From Solea solea (taxonomy: Eukaryota; Chordata; Actinopteri; Pleuronectiformes; Soleidae): a stretch of DNA of 64,000 nt. The stretch covers positions 27,777,865-27,841,864 of the forward strand of contig NC_081141.1 of assembly GCF_958295425.1 (NCBI RefSeq). Direction: 5' to 3'. Below the pieces are notes generated by a model. It saw nothing but the letters and a program-made list of their open reading frames with translations. It made no database searches and was not told the origin of the DNA. The translations under genes and the position numbers were made by a program. The first letter of the stretch is position 1; the number at the start of each line of letters is the position of its first letter. Positions 12,721-24,100 of this stretch are shown piece by piece.

Positions 12721-14759
12721 AGGGAAAGCTTACTGTAAATAACCTTGCAATCCTTTACACACAACTAAGTCATCATGTAGTGTAAACATTGCTATATAGG
12801 TCATTTGTGAAATTGCTTATTGAAGGCTACGATCCAGTACGGCTCTAGGTGTTCATATGGAGATCAAAATAGTCTTATATACACATCATGGGACATACTA
12901 TTTGCAAATTATGAGCATAATAACACTTGCAAATTTAATTATGAGTAATGCATGATGGTTGATGCTCATCACATGGCTTAAATACTACATGTATACTGAT
13001 TTAATGGTTGAAATCTGATTTTTTTTTGCCACCTGTTGGCCTAGCATGCTTAGCATTCCAGTGGATTATTGCATTTCTACGATACCTATTATACTAATTT
13101 GAGTAGGAAAATTACTCATTTCCAACTTCTATTTATGCATGTTCTTAAAACAAGCACAAATAAATCTTCTGCATGTTTGTTTGCGGACCTCAAATACAAA
13201 TCTGTGGGTCCCGACCCAGCCTTTGGAAATGACCTAAGCCTTAGTGTATCAGATTATGGACAGTGTTTTGAGATCCATATCATATTGACCTCTCACCAGA
13301 GTTCACCCAACTCTACTACAAACACAAATTGGAGGATTAGCATAAGTCAGCTGACTGGTGAGCAGGATGTTATCCACACACAGGTGTTCAGTGACCACAG
13401 CATGGACGACTCACGTTCTGCTACGTCGTCGTCTATGGCTCCTTTGACTTGGGAGAAGCACCACTGAACATCACTGTTCCCACCGACGGCCCCTGGACAA
13501 AACAAAGACACAGCATTTTCAATACAACCAAAGCAAAAAAAGGACAACTTCATATGTTTATAAAATCCTTTATGTACTTAAAAAAATGAAATATAGGATA
13601 TAAATAACAGAAACTGTGGCTGGTGTTTCTGTGGCATAATTAAGTCAAAATCATCGGACTACACTGTCATGCAGTGAGTGTTGTCCACCGAGTCTAACAG
13701 GAAGTTAGAGAATATTAAGTTTTGTTCTTGCTTTCAGAATTTAAAACAACCAAAACACTCAATATCTTTTTATTTCTTGACATGTAGAGGATTGTTTTAT
13801 TCCTCGTATTATGGTGTTTATTTATCAGTTTAACTTGCTTGAATGGCTCAACTTCATAATTGCATTTTATTATGAGAGGTTATCATAACTGAAGCCTGTT
13901 TTTTTTGCTCGATATTCCATTTTAAAACCAATATCCACCGATAACATTGTGCTTATAATATCTTGCATTACTACACTAGATGATTTCATAAATACTCGTT
14001 ATTTCGAAATATTGTGATAATATCCTATCTAGACATGGGGCGATTTCAAAAGTATACGTCACGATTATCCTGAAACAAAAATAATTGTGATTTCCAATAT
14101 TATTGCAATGAGGTGCAGCCTTCTATGTATGAATGAATGAATGAATGAATGAATGAATGGATAACAAGTTGTGGGGAAAGATGTTGCTCCCCATAGGCAC
14201 AGTAATAAATATGCTGGAGAGTTAAGACGTTTGACACGAAAATAGAAATTCACCGTGATTAACCTGTGAGTGCTTTTAATCCCAATAAGCAATAATATCG
14301 TATACTGCCCCATCACTCATCGTATCACAACTCGAATATCTCAATAATAGCGTTTTGTGGCATCTGTGACGATTCCCAACCCTCTGCATCGTAGTTTGGC
14401 AAACTGGGGCCCCCCAAACAGCATCTTGCATATGTCCCCCACAAAGCTAGAAACGGCCCTGCAGCTAACTGAGCAAAAAACACCTTTAAATCTAGCATAG
14501 TAACAACATGGCAGTGTATATCTTCTTGCTAATAATTGCTGATAAGATTAATCAGTCGGTTTTAATATTTAACGCATTATTGTGTTTGTAAAAACTCTCT
14601 TTCACGCTGTCAAACATACACTCCTAGCATCTCGGAGCTAACTTTAGCCTGGAGACTCAGACAGCCCCATCTGTGCAGGAGAAACTTTACTGAACAATAA
14701 TAATAATAACAATAATAACAATAAAAACCTCACAAATACTCTGCAGCTTTACCTGCCAT
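8134..14759 (-). CDS. ppp2r2a: PP2A regulatory subunit B55, alpha-like (10 coding exons, 448 aa)
   Basis: Regulatory B55 subunit of protein phosphatase 2A, a seven-bladed WD40 propeller that selects substrates for the A/C core enzyme. Coding exons, in transcript order: 14759-14753, 13492-13415, 11935-11838, 11671-11506, 11422-11310, 10793-10616, 10289-10125, 9737-9568, 9101-9010, 8413-8134. All have AG/GT borders and phases that join; the sum is 1347 nt (448 codons plus TAG), close to the family's 447 aa. The start gives MAGAVGG then [19 protein letters not shown]. Other recognisable blocks are [79 protein letters not shown] and [12 protein letters not shown] at the C-terminus. Most diagnostic positions favour the alpha paralogue ([19 protein letters not shown]); [11 protein letters not shown] is delta-like, so the paralogue name is less certain than the family. 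The exon 2/3 junction codon reads Pro (VAEPDII) where mammalian paralogues have Ala. Confidence 0.95.
8590..8905. repeat. Higher-order tandem repeat (about 103 bp) in ppp2r2a intron 9
   Basis: Alternating GAGTATATAGTGATTAAACA and GATTATATGGTAATTAAACA monomers of about 51 bases form a period of about 103 bases (GAGTATATAG near 8660, 8764 and 8867). Confidence 0.8.
10882..11180. mobile_element. 299-bp non-autonomous DNA transposon in ppp2r2a intron 5
   Basis: The left end (TGGCGCTTTTCCATT ... CAGCTCAAGCAC, 10882-10917) and right end (GTGCTTGAACTGTATAATGG AAAAGCACCA, 11151-11180) are inverted copies, the left carrying about 7 extra bases. The interior (GTGATAGTACCTGCTCTGAT, GAGGTTCCAAGCGAGC) recurs near 45150-45230. 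No transposase ORF is present. Confidence 0.75.
12600..12720. repeat. (CT)n microsatellite in ppp2r2a intron 2
   Basis: About 120 bases of CT with a few CG interruptions; the long Ser/Leu and Arg/Glu ORFs across it are artefacts. Confidence 0.95.
14122..14160. repeat. (GAAT)n microsatellite
   Basis: About nine GAAT units in ppp2r2a intron 1. Confidence 0.9.
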
Positions 14760-15065
14760 GGTGAGCTGCTCACACTGAGCGGGTCTCAGTGGCTCCGGCC
14801 CTGGACTGGAGCTGGAGTCTGACCCGGGTCGGCTGGGTGGTTCTGACCGAAGTGCAGTGGAGGAATGAGGCGGCGGAGAGCTGCTCGTGAAGTCCGAAGA
14901 CCCGCGCAAGTTCCGGCTCCGGGTAATTCGGGCAGTTCCGAGACAATTTTAATCAAAATCCAAGTGAACAACAAGCCCGAGAAGTGTCTTTTTTAGACTT
15001 TGAACTCCACTTTGAGATTTCCCTCGCCTCTGCTGTCGCCTCTCCCCAGTACTACACTTTCAAAA
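14753..15065 (-). promoter_or_regulatory. ppp2r2a: 5' UTR/first exon and CpG-rich promoter of ppp2r2a
   Basis: The start codon is the complement of 14757-14759. It is followed by only four more coding bases and a GTAAA donor, so almost all of exon 1 is 5' UTR. Upstream sequence to about 15330 is richer in CpG than its surroundings, as expected for a housekeeping promoter. The transcription start is not defined by sequence alone; the upper limit given is a guess. Confidence 0.45.
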
Positions 15066-15844
15066 TGGCGCACTCAAGGCGGCGTTCAGGAGGTTTCAAA
15101 GTGACAGAGCGGTGCGGGCGGGAAACGTGACATTTCCTCAACTAAACAGTGGATCATTTGACCCTTCTTCGCGTCCAGGAAAACAACTAGGTGATGCGGA
15201 TTAAAATTCGTTTCACTTTTCATAAAAAGTATTCAAGACTTCATTAGAACAGCCTTGTAATTCCTCAAACCCCGCCCGTGCGCGTGGTTCCAGTGAGGGA
15301 ATCAAACGCACCCACGCACGCAGTGAGAATTCAGTGACGTCAAAACGGGAAACTACATTTTATTTAGGGATTAATTTACAAAATTAGATTCAACCTACAT
15401 AAGTTATGTTTTAAATGTATATAAAATATAACTTGTCTTTATATGAGAGCAGAACAGAGTGACAAGCAGACGATATCAATCTTTTTTTAGTAATTCTATG
15501 TATTTGTCCATTTATTTATGTATTTGTGTATTTATATTTACGTATGTATATTTATGTATAGTTTATTAGAATTAAAAAAAAAACAATTTTATTTATTAAT
15601 TTTGTTTTGTTTTTGTTACTGTTATTTGTTACTTTCCTAATTGTTTTTCCTTTCAATTAGATTAGAAAAAAATCATTAATCCCACTAAAAATGTCATGTA
15701 TCTGGCATTAAAGCTTGAAATTGTCAATCGAGAACATGGAAAATAAAGTTAAATAGAAGTCAGAACTGACAGAAGTGAAGTCACTTCTGAGTTGACTGGT
15801 TCCAGTGAAAATCCTTGAAAGTTTGAATGTTTTTGCATAAGAAA

Positions 15845-15980
15845 GACAGACAGACGACTTTATTAATCCCTTTGGGAGGTTCCCTCTGGGAAATTAACAG
15901 CTCCAGCATCCACACACAGCACTGTTAAAAATAGAGAATAGAATAAAATAAGATAAGAATAAAAATATAAAAATAAAAAT
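15845..15980 (+). mobile_element. Retrotransposon 3' tail
   Basis: The string GACTTTATTAATCCCTTTGG, then GGGAAATTAACAGCTCCAG and a terminal A/T repeat, matches the usual 3' end of fish LINE families. No reverse transcriptase is present. Confidence 0.5.
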
Positions 15981-15999
15981 GAAAGTGACCCATGCTATA

Positions 16000-16180
16000 T
16001 ATATATGTATGTATACCTACAAACACACAACACATGTATATGTATATATATATATATACATATACATACACATACACATATACATATATATGCATACATA
16101 CATATACACAAAGATACATATATACACATACATACATACATATACACATACACACACACATATATATATATATATATATG
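16000..16180. repeat. Compound (TA)n/(CATA)n microsatellite
   Basis: Mixed TATA, CATA and CACA units; Tyr/Ile/His-rich ORFs across it are not genes. Confidence 0.95.
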
Positions 16181-17253
16181 GTTTTATTGCACATGTTATT
16201 GTTGTGGTTGTTGTTTGTTTAGTTCGTACTGTTTGTTTTGTTTGCCCCCTATAGAAAGAGGTTAAGTTGATATTTTGGTGAACGTCTCCCTTATTTGTTA
16301 CATCACCTATTGTTTCATGCACATGTGTGAGGTGTTGAAAGTGTGAAATGGTGGACAAACATTTTGTATATACTCATGTGTTGACCTTGTTGTTCAAAAA
16401 AGATGCGCTTCCCTCTTGAGTCTGATAAAGTAAACAATAAAGTCCTTTTTATCCACATAATACTCTTTATGTTTGCGACACGTTTCACAGCAGTTCAGTA
16501 AATATCAGTTTCTAGCCCTCATGAAACCTTAGGGTAATTTTTACTTTTTCCATATATATCTTCTTGATAGTTTTGGCTGTATTAATGCATATGAAGTGAA
16601 ATGCTTGTGTTTCTTATGATATAACATGCTGTGTAAAAAAATAGTAACACTCAGCACCTTAAGGACATAAAATGTACCAACTGAAAAAAGCCTGTATTCC
16701 ATGTTATTATACTTTCATTGGCCTCAAACTTTGGCCTCAAACTATTTTTTTTACTATTCAACTTAATTTTGACCCATTTTCTTCTTCTAGGCATGACCTA
16801 TTAATCCTGCAGGTGGCAGTGTTTTATAATAAATAGCCAGTGGAAGCAGAAACATACAGTATACTGAAAATAATGTGCTGTTTTTTTTTAAATATACATT
16901 TTGTGTTTAATAGCAGTTAATATGAGTAATTAATAGAGTTAATTTTGTAAAGGTTGCATGAGGGCTAGATGACACATTTCAACACATTTTCAACAAACAC
17001 AAACAGGTGCAAAATGGCAAATTTAAAATAAGTTTCTCTGTAGAGTTTCTCCGTCTTTTGTCTCTGCATCACCTTGTTTATATGATTATAAAGACAGAAA
17101 AAAGCAGAAATCACAGAACCAAACAAATGCGGCCACTTGAGCTGTGAGACGTTGATACTTTATATATTGACCGGCACAGACCACGAGTCCCTGGAAGGAT
17201 CTGGCTGATCATTAATGAGCTCTTCAGTGTCACAACTGTTCCTCTGTTTGCTT

Positions 17254-17463
17254 TCACTTCCCCACCATAAAATACGTGGTCCATCTGGCGAGCAGCAGAG
17301 CCCCAAACAGCACTGTGTAGCTGAACAGGACAAACTTGAGGACTTCCTTGAATGTTCGCAGGAAGCGGATGAACAGAGGATCCACGTCTAGATTCTCCCG
17401 CAGAGTTTTCTCTCTGTGACCTGCAGGTTCAGTCATGTGACCCATGTTCTTACCTCCACCCAT
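17254..17463 (-). CDS. 69-aa single-pass membrane microprotein, unrecognised
   Basis: I do not recognise the family. The ORF starts at ATG 17463 (MGGGKNMGHM...) and ends at a stop at 17254. A good 3' splice site (TTTGCAG) sits two bases before the ATG at 17466-17468, so the ORF is probably the last exon of a spliced transcript whose 5' exon is untranslated. The N-terminal half is hydrophilic (TEPAGHREKTLRENLDVDPL). It is followed by a basic amphipathic stretch (FIRFLRTFKEVLKF) and one hydrophobic segment at about residues 42-60 (VLFSYTVLFGALLLA), ending with WTTYFMVGK. Gly at position 2 makes N-myristoylation conceivable. Donor-like sites at 19351 (CCAAG/GTACG) and 19687 (CGGG/GTAAAT) could end 5' UTR exons. 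The composition looks protein-like, not random, but coding status rests on ORF character and the splice site only. Confidence 0.6.
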   Translation of the reverse strand: MGGGKNMGHMTEPAGHREKTLRENLDVDPLFIRFLRTFKEVLKFVLFSYTVLFGALLLARWTTYFMVGK

Positions 17464-17514
17464 TTCTGCAAACACACATGTGAATATAACATGTAAATTA
17501 AATCGGTAACACCA

Positions 17515-17930
17515 TAGATTAGATTAGATTAGATTAGGTTCGGTAAAATTGGATTACATTAGATTGGGTTAAACTGAATAAGATTATGTTGGGTTGATTT
17601 AAATTATGTTAGATTACATTGGGTTAGGTTAGGTTAGATTGGGTTAGATTAAATTAGGTTTTGGTATATTAGATTAGGTTAGATAATATAAGGTTAGGTC
17701 AGATTGGGTTACGTTATGTAGGTTTAGATGGTTATGGTTAGTTTAGGTTAAATTAGATTAGATTAGGATAGGTTATGTTGGATTGGGTTGGGTAACATTA
17801 GGTTAGGTTCTGTTGAGTTAGGTTAGGATAGCTTGTGTAAAGTTGGACTTGTTAGGTTAAAATAGGTTAGGTAAGGTAAGGTTAGATTAAATTGGATTAG
17901 GTTAGGTTAATTTGAATTGCAGAAATTAGT
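17515..17930. repeat. GATTAGGTTA-type satellite next to the microprotein exon
   Basis: About 415 bases of degenerate five-base units (GATTA, GGTTA, GGTTG). It starts about 50 bases upstream of the acceptor of the microprotein exon, inside its presumed intron. Confidence 0.85.
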
Positions 17931-17999
17931 CTTTGCCTTAATGCAGGTTGATCTTATATTAACAGTGTTAGGCAACGACACCACTACTACACACATTAA

Positions 18000-19340
18000 T
18001 ACATTTATATAACACTAAATATGATCACTTTACCCATCACAAAAAAGTAATAATGCTATGATTTCTAAGCAAAGTAACCCTTAGTTACTGGGTTACTAAA
18101 TCATTTTTTTGTCCTTTAGAGGCCACCACCTCATGATGATGTGTACATGCAGCAAGTCACAGCAGAACGAACGTGCAGAAAACCAATATAAAACACGATA
18201 TATGGCCTTTCATTGCCTTCATATACAAACAAGGCAAGTGAAAAAGCTTAAAATTAGCTTAAAAATCAATTTACATCAATTATTTTTGTGCAAAAGCAAC
18301 AATGTTTTTTAGACAATTTTTTATTTAGCGTTTATTCCTATTTGATGTGCAAATTGATTTATTTGTGGCCTTGTAGGAGCCAAAGTGCCTGCATTTCCAC
18401 GAGACCACTATTAATAATTTATCTACAGTAACTGCAGTAAATGGACTCGGTATTGATCTGCTTATGTTTGTGTTCCTAGTCCAACAATAAAAAATTGCAC
18501 AACAGCTTCAGCATTTACTTTTTTATCATCAGATCATTTTCAGAGAAACTTGCAGCAAATATAAAGCTGCAAGAAAAGGCCAGAAAATAATTCCAAATCT
18601 GTCTATATCGATAATTATCGTGATAAAATGACAGAATATTAAAGATTATGTGTTGCTCTTGGGTGGAAGTTGAAGATGATCATTTCAAATTCATAATTAA
18701 AGCTCAATTTCCCTTGATTTCAGTAATCTGAGCCAAAATATTAAAAAGAAATGACGTGTTTGCACGGAGCATAAACAATATATCGATATATATATATTAA
18801 ACCTTAAATTATTGATATTAGAGGTTTTTTTCTCCTTAATCTATATTTTAGCATGTTTTACTCTTGACTATTTCATATAATCTATTTCAATCCCTATTTT
18901 ATGTGCTTTTTAAACATTTATTCACTGCACATCTTTTAATCTCACATACAGAATTTAATTCTTATCATTTTCACACTTCATTTATTGCGTTTTTATGATT
19001 AATATTTAAGTTGTTTGTTCATGTCACCAAAGCTCTCTACACCTGATGTTTCATCAGTTGGGTTATTTTTTTTAAATCTATGCTCAATTCTGGCCTTAAT
19101 GTCTTAATTGTATGTGTGTATTGTTACATGTAATTTGTATAAAAAGTGATGTACAAATAAATATTGATTAATTTATATACTGTATATATTATTGTTGAAT
19201 TATCAATCAATTATTGTTTTTCCTCCAAAATAGTCAAAAGCTAAATGAAAATATGAAGCATGTCAAAGAAGCCAGAATAAATAATCTGTTCTTGAAAACG
19301 TGGATTTAAAGTAAACTGCGAGTGAAAAGTGAGATGAAAG
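18000..19340. other. A/T-rich sequence, no gene seen
   Basis: No ORF or RNA gene is recognisable; presumed intron of the microprotein gene. Confidence 0.4.
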
Positions 19341-19350
19341 CAGGTCGTAC

Positions 19351-19830
19351 CTTGGATTTTTCGTGGAGCAGGAGCTGAGGAGATAAAGTGAGCTCCAGTG
19401 TTTCCAGCCCTCGCGTCCAGGTCGCTGTGTCGCTGCCTTTCAGCGTCTCCAGCCCTGATGAGGAGGAGGAGGAGCCAAGAGCAATGACACAATGATCACA
19501 AGGATTTGAATCTCCTGGGATCGACCTAATGGGAGTTTTAAGTCCTCGGCGCACACCTGCTGCTCTGCTCACAACACAACAAGAACAAGAAGAAACTCTG
19601 TCCACTGGATCATTTTCTACCATCAAAAACCACATTTAACACAATTAAAGCCCAAGTCAAAGTGAAGGAAATCAGCATAGATTTACCCCGAGCAGAGTTC
19701 GCCCAAAAATATCAGAGTGGTTCCTGTCAGCAGGTCGGTATCGACTGAGAGAGAGAGAGAGATCAAACGTCCTCGCGCCGGCTCAGTTATCCTCCACCGG
19801 AACACGGAGCAAATGGCCTCCTAATTCAAT
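19351..19830 (-). promoter_or_regulatory. Possible 5' UTR exons/promoter of the 69-aa microprotein gene
   Basis: Two GT donor-like sites on the minus strand end potential exons at 19687 and 19351, and the stretch is CpG-richer than its flanks. No coding exon is evident. The link to the ORF at 17254-17463 is inferred from strand, order and the acceptor at that ORF's start. Confidence 0.3.
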
Positions 19831-20024
19831 CAGTGTCCTGCTCTGTCAAATCACAAGCCGCCGTGAGGCCGAGCTCTCCAGACAGCACAGGGCCATTATC
19901 ATCTGATCAGGAGGCCTGTTACCGCGCTAATTGCTCTTTCAGAGAGCTGCAGCGCGGCGGACGGATCCTCTGCCATCTGTCTGCCTCTCGTCTGCGCTCA
20001 CTCATCACAAATCAGCAGAAATAA

Positions 20025-21161
20025 ATAAATAAATACAAAACAACAATAATCCAAACAAGCGAGGGACAAAATGGCTTCACGTCAAACCAGCGATAGTTTG
20101 GTTTCTATTTATTTACATTTGTTTTGTTTTTTATGTTAGCAAAAACAACAATAAACAGAAAACTGACGTTAATATTATTAACATCAAAGTGCATTTTTAA
20201 TCTTTAACATTCACAAGATCTTATGGCAAGAGGGTGAGACCGAGGAGGTGAGAGGATGAGACAGAGGAGGTGAGAGGATGAGACTGAGAAGAGAGGATGA
20301 GACTGAGGAGAAGAGAGGATGAGACTGAGGAGGTGAGAGGATGAGGCTGAGGAGAGAGGATGAGACTGAGGAGAAGAGAGGATGAGACTAAGAAGATAAG
20401 AAGATGAGGATTAGAAGACAGATGAGAGGATGAGGCAGAGGAGACTGAGATGAGAGGATGAGACTTTGAAGATAAGAAGATGAGGGTTAAAAGAGAGGAT
20501 GAAACTGAGGAGAGGATGAAAGCATGAGACTGAGGAGATGAGAGGATGAGACTGAAAAGAGGAGAAGATGAGACAGAGAAAGAATAAGAGCGACTGGGTA
20601 ATGTAGGAGTTTTCCGTAGATGGCAGTAATGCAACATCCTTCATGAAAAGCTGCTGTAAACCCACAGAAGAAGAAAGGATTTTAGTCGTATCTACATATA
20701 TACACCAGTGTCTCCACTTAAGGTTATAGAGCTGCATGATATGATCAGAAAAATCATAAAGCCATTATTTAGACTGCAGTATGATCCATAATTGGGACGA
20801 CATAATTCAATCGTATTTATAAATATTTAAAACTTTTTTTGTCATGCAAAACATATTTTATTTGTAGGTTGTTGAATTTGACCACAACACTGTTTTAGAT
20901 GTTGCATATGATCGTGTTGGGATTTCGCAGCCCTACAATAAAAAACCCTCGTAAATGAGACACACTGGACCTTTAAGTTAGTAACACTGTCAAAAACAAC
21001 ACACGAGTGACAACAGCAGCTTTAAAAAGCGTGTTGCTGTCAAACATGAGTGAAACATGAGTGAAACACCTGCATTTGGAGACAAAAACAGCAGCAGAGC
21101 GGAGTTTTCTGACGGATGGAGACGCGTGATGTGTCCAGGTGGACGTGCAGGTGATTCAGAT
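20025..21161. other. Purine minisatellite and vps33a 3' flank
   Basis: Positions 20221-20600 are a GAGGATGAGACTGAGGAG-type minisatellite of about 18-26 base units. The rest should contain the vps33a 3' UTR directly below 21162; no poly(A) site could be fixed. Confidence 0.55.
20221..20600. repeat. Purine-rich minisatellite (GAGGATGAGACTGAGGAG)
   Basis: One strand is almost entirely G and A for about 380 bases with mirror-like blocks. Ser/Leu-rich ORFs on the other strand are by-products. Confidence 0.9.
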
Positions 21162-24100
21162 TCAGGACATCTGAGACTCGGGGCGGTCCATGATGGTTTT
21201 GATCCACGTCGTACCGTTTATGAGTTTTGTGGTGGCTATGATGTACTCCATGCCGCTGTCCTCCATCTGAGACAGGAAGCGAAGCGCGGCGATCTCCGCG
21301 TACGTCACCCCGCCGAGGAAGAACACCAGCGTCGTCCGGTTCTCCCCCTGCTGACCTGTGAGACGGGCGGGACAAAGGGGACGGACGTCACTCAGACAAA
21401 GACACTGAGCTGAATTCATGTTAAAATGACGACAATCTCCGTGCATTTGATTCAGTTTTATAAAATCTGACGGAAAGAGAGAAAAAAATATCAACTATAA
21501 TATATAAAAAAAATCATTGTTGACGTTGAAAGTGAAAATGTTTTTGTTATGTTATGAAAACTGTTTCCTAAACATTACAAAAAAAAATTGTAATGGAACA
21601 AAAGCATGTTATCAATGTAAAATTTTAAAATGTACTAAAAAATGTGAACAATAAATTGTTGTAATGTTACAAATGTGACTCACCTCACAAAAAATACTTC
21701 AAGTGGGCAAAGAATTTACAAATGATGCTGTTTATAATAATTAGGATACACATTTTTAAGTGAATATTTTAAAGAATAAGATCATTATGAATCACAAGGT
21801 CGAGGAATGTAAGAAAAACACAGGCTCCCCCTTGTGGTAAATAAATCACTAAGACTGTAAAGTGTTTTCTCGTGACAGATGTAAAATATCTATTTAATCT
21901 GCAATGCATTAATCCCAGTAATGATCAACTGAACTGTGAGTGTTTTTAATCATAATAATAATAATAATAATCAAGACTTTTCCTTTGTTTCCAACCAAGT
22001 CAAAGGGGAATTTTTGCCTTTTCTCACGTTATTAAAATACGACTGAATATGAAAGAGGGACAAATATAAACACCTCCCCCGAGATGACGCTCCTCTATTA
22101 TCACCTTTTTTACGATCCACATTGAGACAGACATGTAGAGACAGGTCAACCGTCTCATGTCCAGACTCACAATTCTAATTAGCACATTTCAATTTGAGCG
22201 TGTAATTAAATCCACTGTTGACATCAGAGGAAAAACAGACCGGTGCAGTTAGATATGAGAGGAGAGGGAAAGAGTCACTGTCAAAACCTGATAAACCACA
22301 CAAACACAAACACACGGGGACAAACAGGGACAGTGTCTCTGTGGTGACTTCACCGAGACAAAGCCTGGGTCTTATCTGCACCAAGCAGGAAGGAGTGTAC
22401 AGGCTTTTATTCTCTTAAATGACAGGCAGGGAACACGGTAGAGTGAGGTAACTGTCACTGACATAAAAACGTGGGAATAACTAGTAAGATAACATAAAAA
22501 TGGGTACTTTATTTTGTAGGAATAAGTACTAAAATAAAATATATCATAGAAATGTGTATTTTATTTTGTGGGAATAACTAGTTAAATGAAAGACAACATA
22601 AATGTGTATTTTATTTTGTAGGAAAAACTAGTAAAATGAAAAATGACATAAGGTGTATTTTATTTTGTAGGAATAACTAGTAAATCAAAAGATTACATAG
22701 TTGTGTATTTTATTTTGTAGGAATAACTAGTCAAATTAAAGATAACATAAGAAGGTGTATTTTATTTTGTAGGAATAACTAGTGAAATGAAAGACAACTT
22801 AAATGTGTATTTTATTTTGTAGGAATAAATACTAAAATGCAAACACCTCTAGAGGAAAGAATCTACTTCCTGTTTTCATATGTGTTAGTGTGGATGCAGA
22901 TTACTTTGGATCCAGAGTTCAAACACGAGTCTGGACACAGATCATTTTCACGTGAAGACTGTTTTCAAACATAGAGCAGCAGTGTGGACGTTGCACTCAC
23001 ACAGTACTTACGTTTCTTATGAAGTCCAGCAGGCAGCTGCTGTCTCTCCTCAAAGTGTGGACCTGGAAGCATCTTCAGCACCTCCTCGATGCTCCTCCAG
23101 CCGGGTCTGGCCAGAACCTGAGTCAGGCGGATGCTGAGTGGAGCGTAACCACTGTACACGTAGGAAATGTCATTGGGGTTCTGAGGAAAGAAAAAAAAAG
23201 ACAGTCAAAGGCTGTTTTCAAACTCCTCAAACACGTTTTATCATCAGAAAATTCACACCTGTTCATTGGCGTCCTCCATCCACAGTTTGAGGGTTTTCCT
23301 GATGGTGGGGTAGTTGTTCCTTGAGCTCATCTGTGGCTTCAGAAGACCTCCCTTCTCCAGGTTATTCAGCGTTAAGATGTGTTCGTAACCGTAGGTCTAC
23401 ACAAAAACAAACAAAAAACCTGAATATTAGTCAGACTTTCACGTAACGTAACGATTATGTAACACGTAATCAGTTAAAGCACCTAATTGGTTTCTATAAT
23501 GTAGCTTGTCAGATTTAAAATAAGTAAAGAGACGTGGTATAGTGAGAGTCTACACGACAACCGATACATCCCAGTGCCTACTTGTCAAAGCTCCGCCCAC
23601 AAATCGCAAAAACATGTGGAAAACAGTAGAGTAAGGTGACTGTCACTGACTGATCTGTACGGAAAAACTGATTTCTTCTACATATGTGCGTAAATGAAGA
23701 TGACATGTAAACGTATATTTTATTTTGTAGGAATAACTAAAAAATGAAAGATAACATAAAAACATGTATTTTATTTTGTAGGAATAACTACAAAAAGGAA
23801 AGATAACATAAAAACATGTATTTTATTTTGTAGGGATAACTACAAAAAGGAAAGATAACATAAAAACATGTATTTTATTTTGTAGGGATAACTACAAAAA
23901 GGAAAGATAACATAAAACATGGATTTTATTTTGTAGGAATAACTACTAAAATGCTTTCTTGTCAAAGCTCCATCCACGGATCGCCAAAACAGCTAATCAA
24001 TGAGCTCAGTATGAACCAAATTATTGGCTGTGTTTCTTAATTCTCTCACAGTCAGGGTCAGGTTTTCTATAAGCGTTTGAAATCCACACACACACACAAA

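Larger units (their letters stand above)
15066..17253. other. Intergenic: CpG promoter flank, LINE tail, dinucleotide tract
   Basis: Holds the ppp2r2a upstream CpG region (to about 15330), a retrotransposon 3' tail (15845-15980), a (TA/CA)n tract (16000-16180) and A/T-rich unique sequence. It presumably ends with the 3' UTR of the microprotein gene. No coding region was recognised. Confidence 0.5.

Noticed and set aside
12406..12785. Long Ser/Leu and Arg/Glu ORFs on both strands
   Set aside because: They are translations of a (CT)n microsatellite inside a ppp2r2a intron.
15925..16358. Tyr/Ile/His/Thr-rich ORFs in several frames
   Set aside because: They come from a TA/CA microsatellite.
20221..20737. 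Ser/Leu/His-rich ORFs on the minus strand
   Set aside because: Translation of a purine-rich minisatellite 3' of vps33a.
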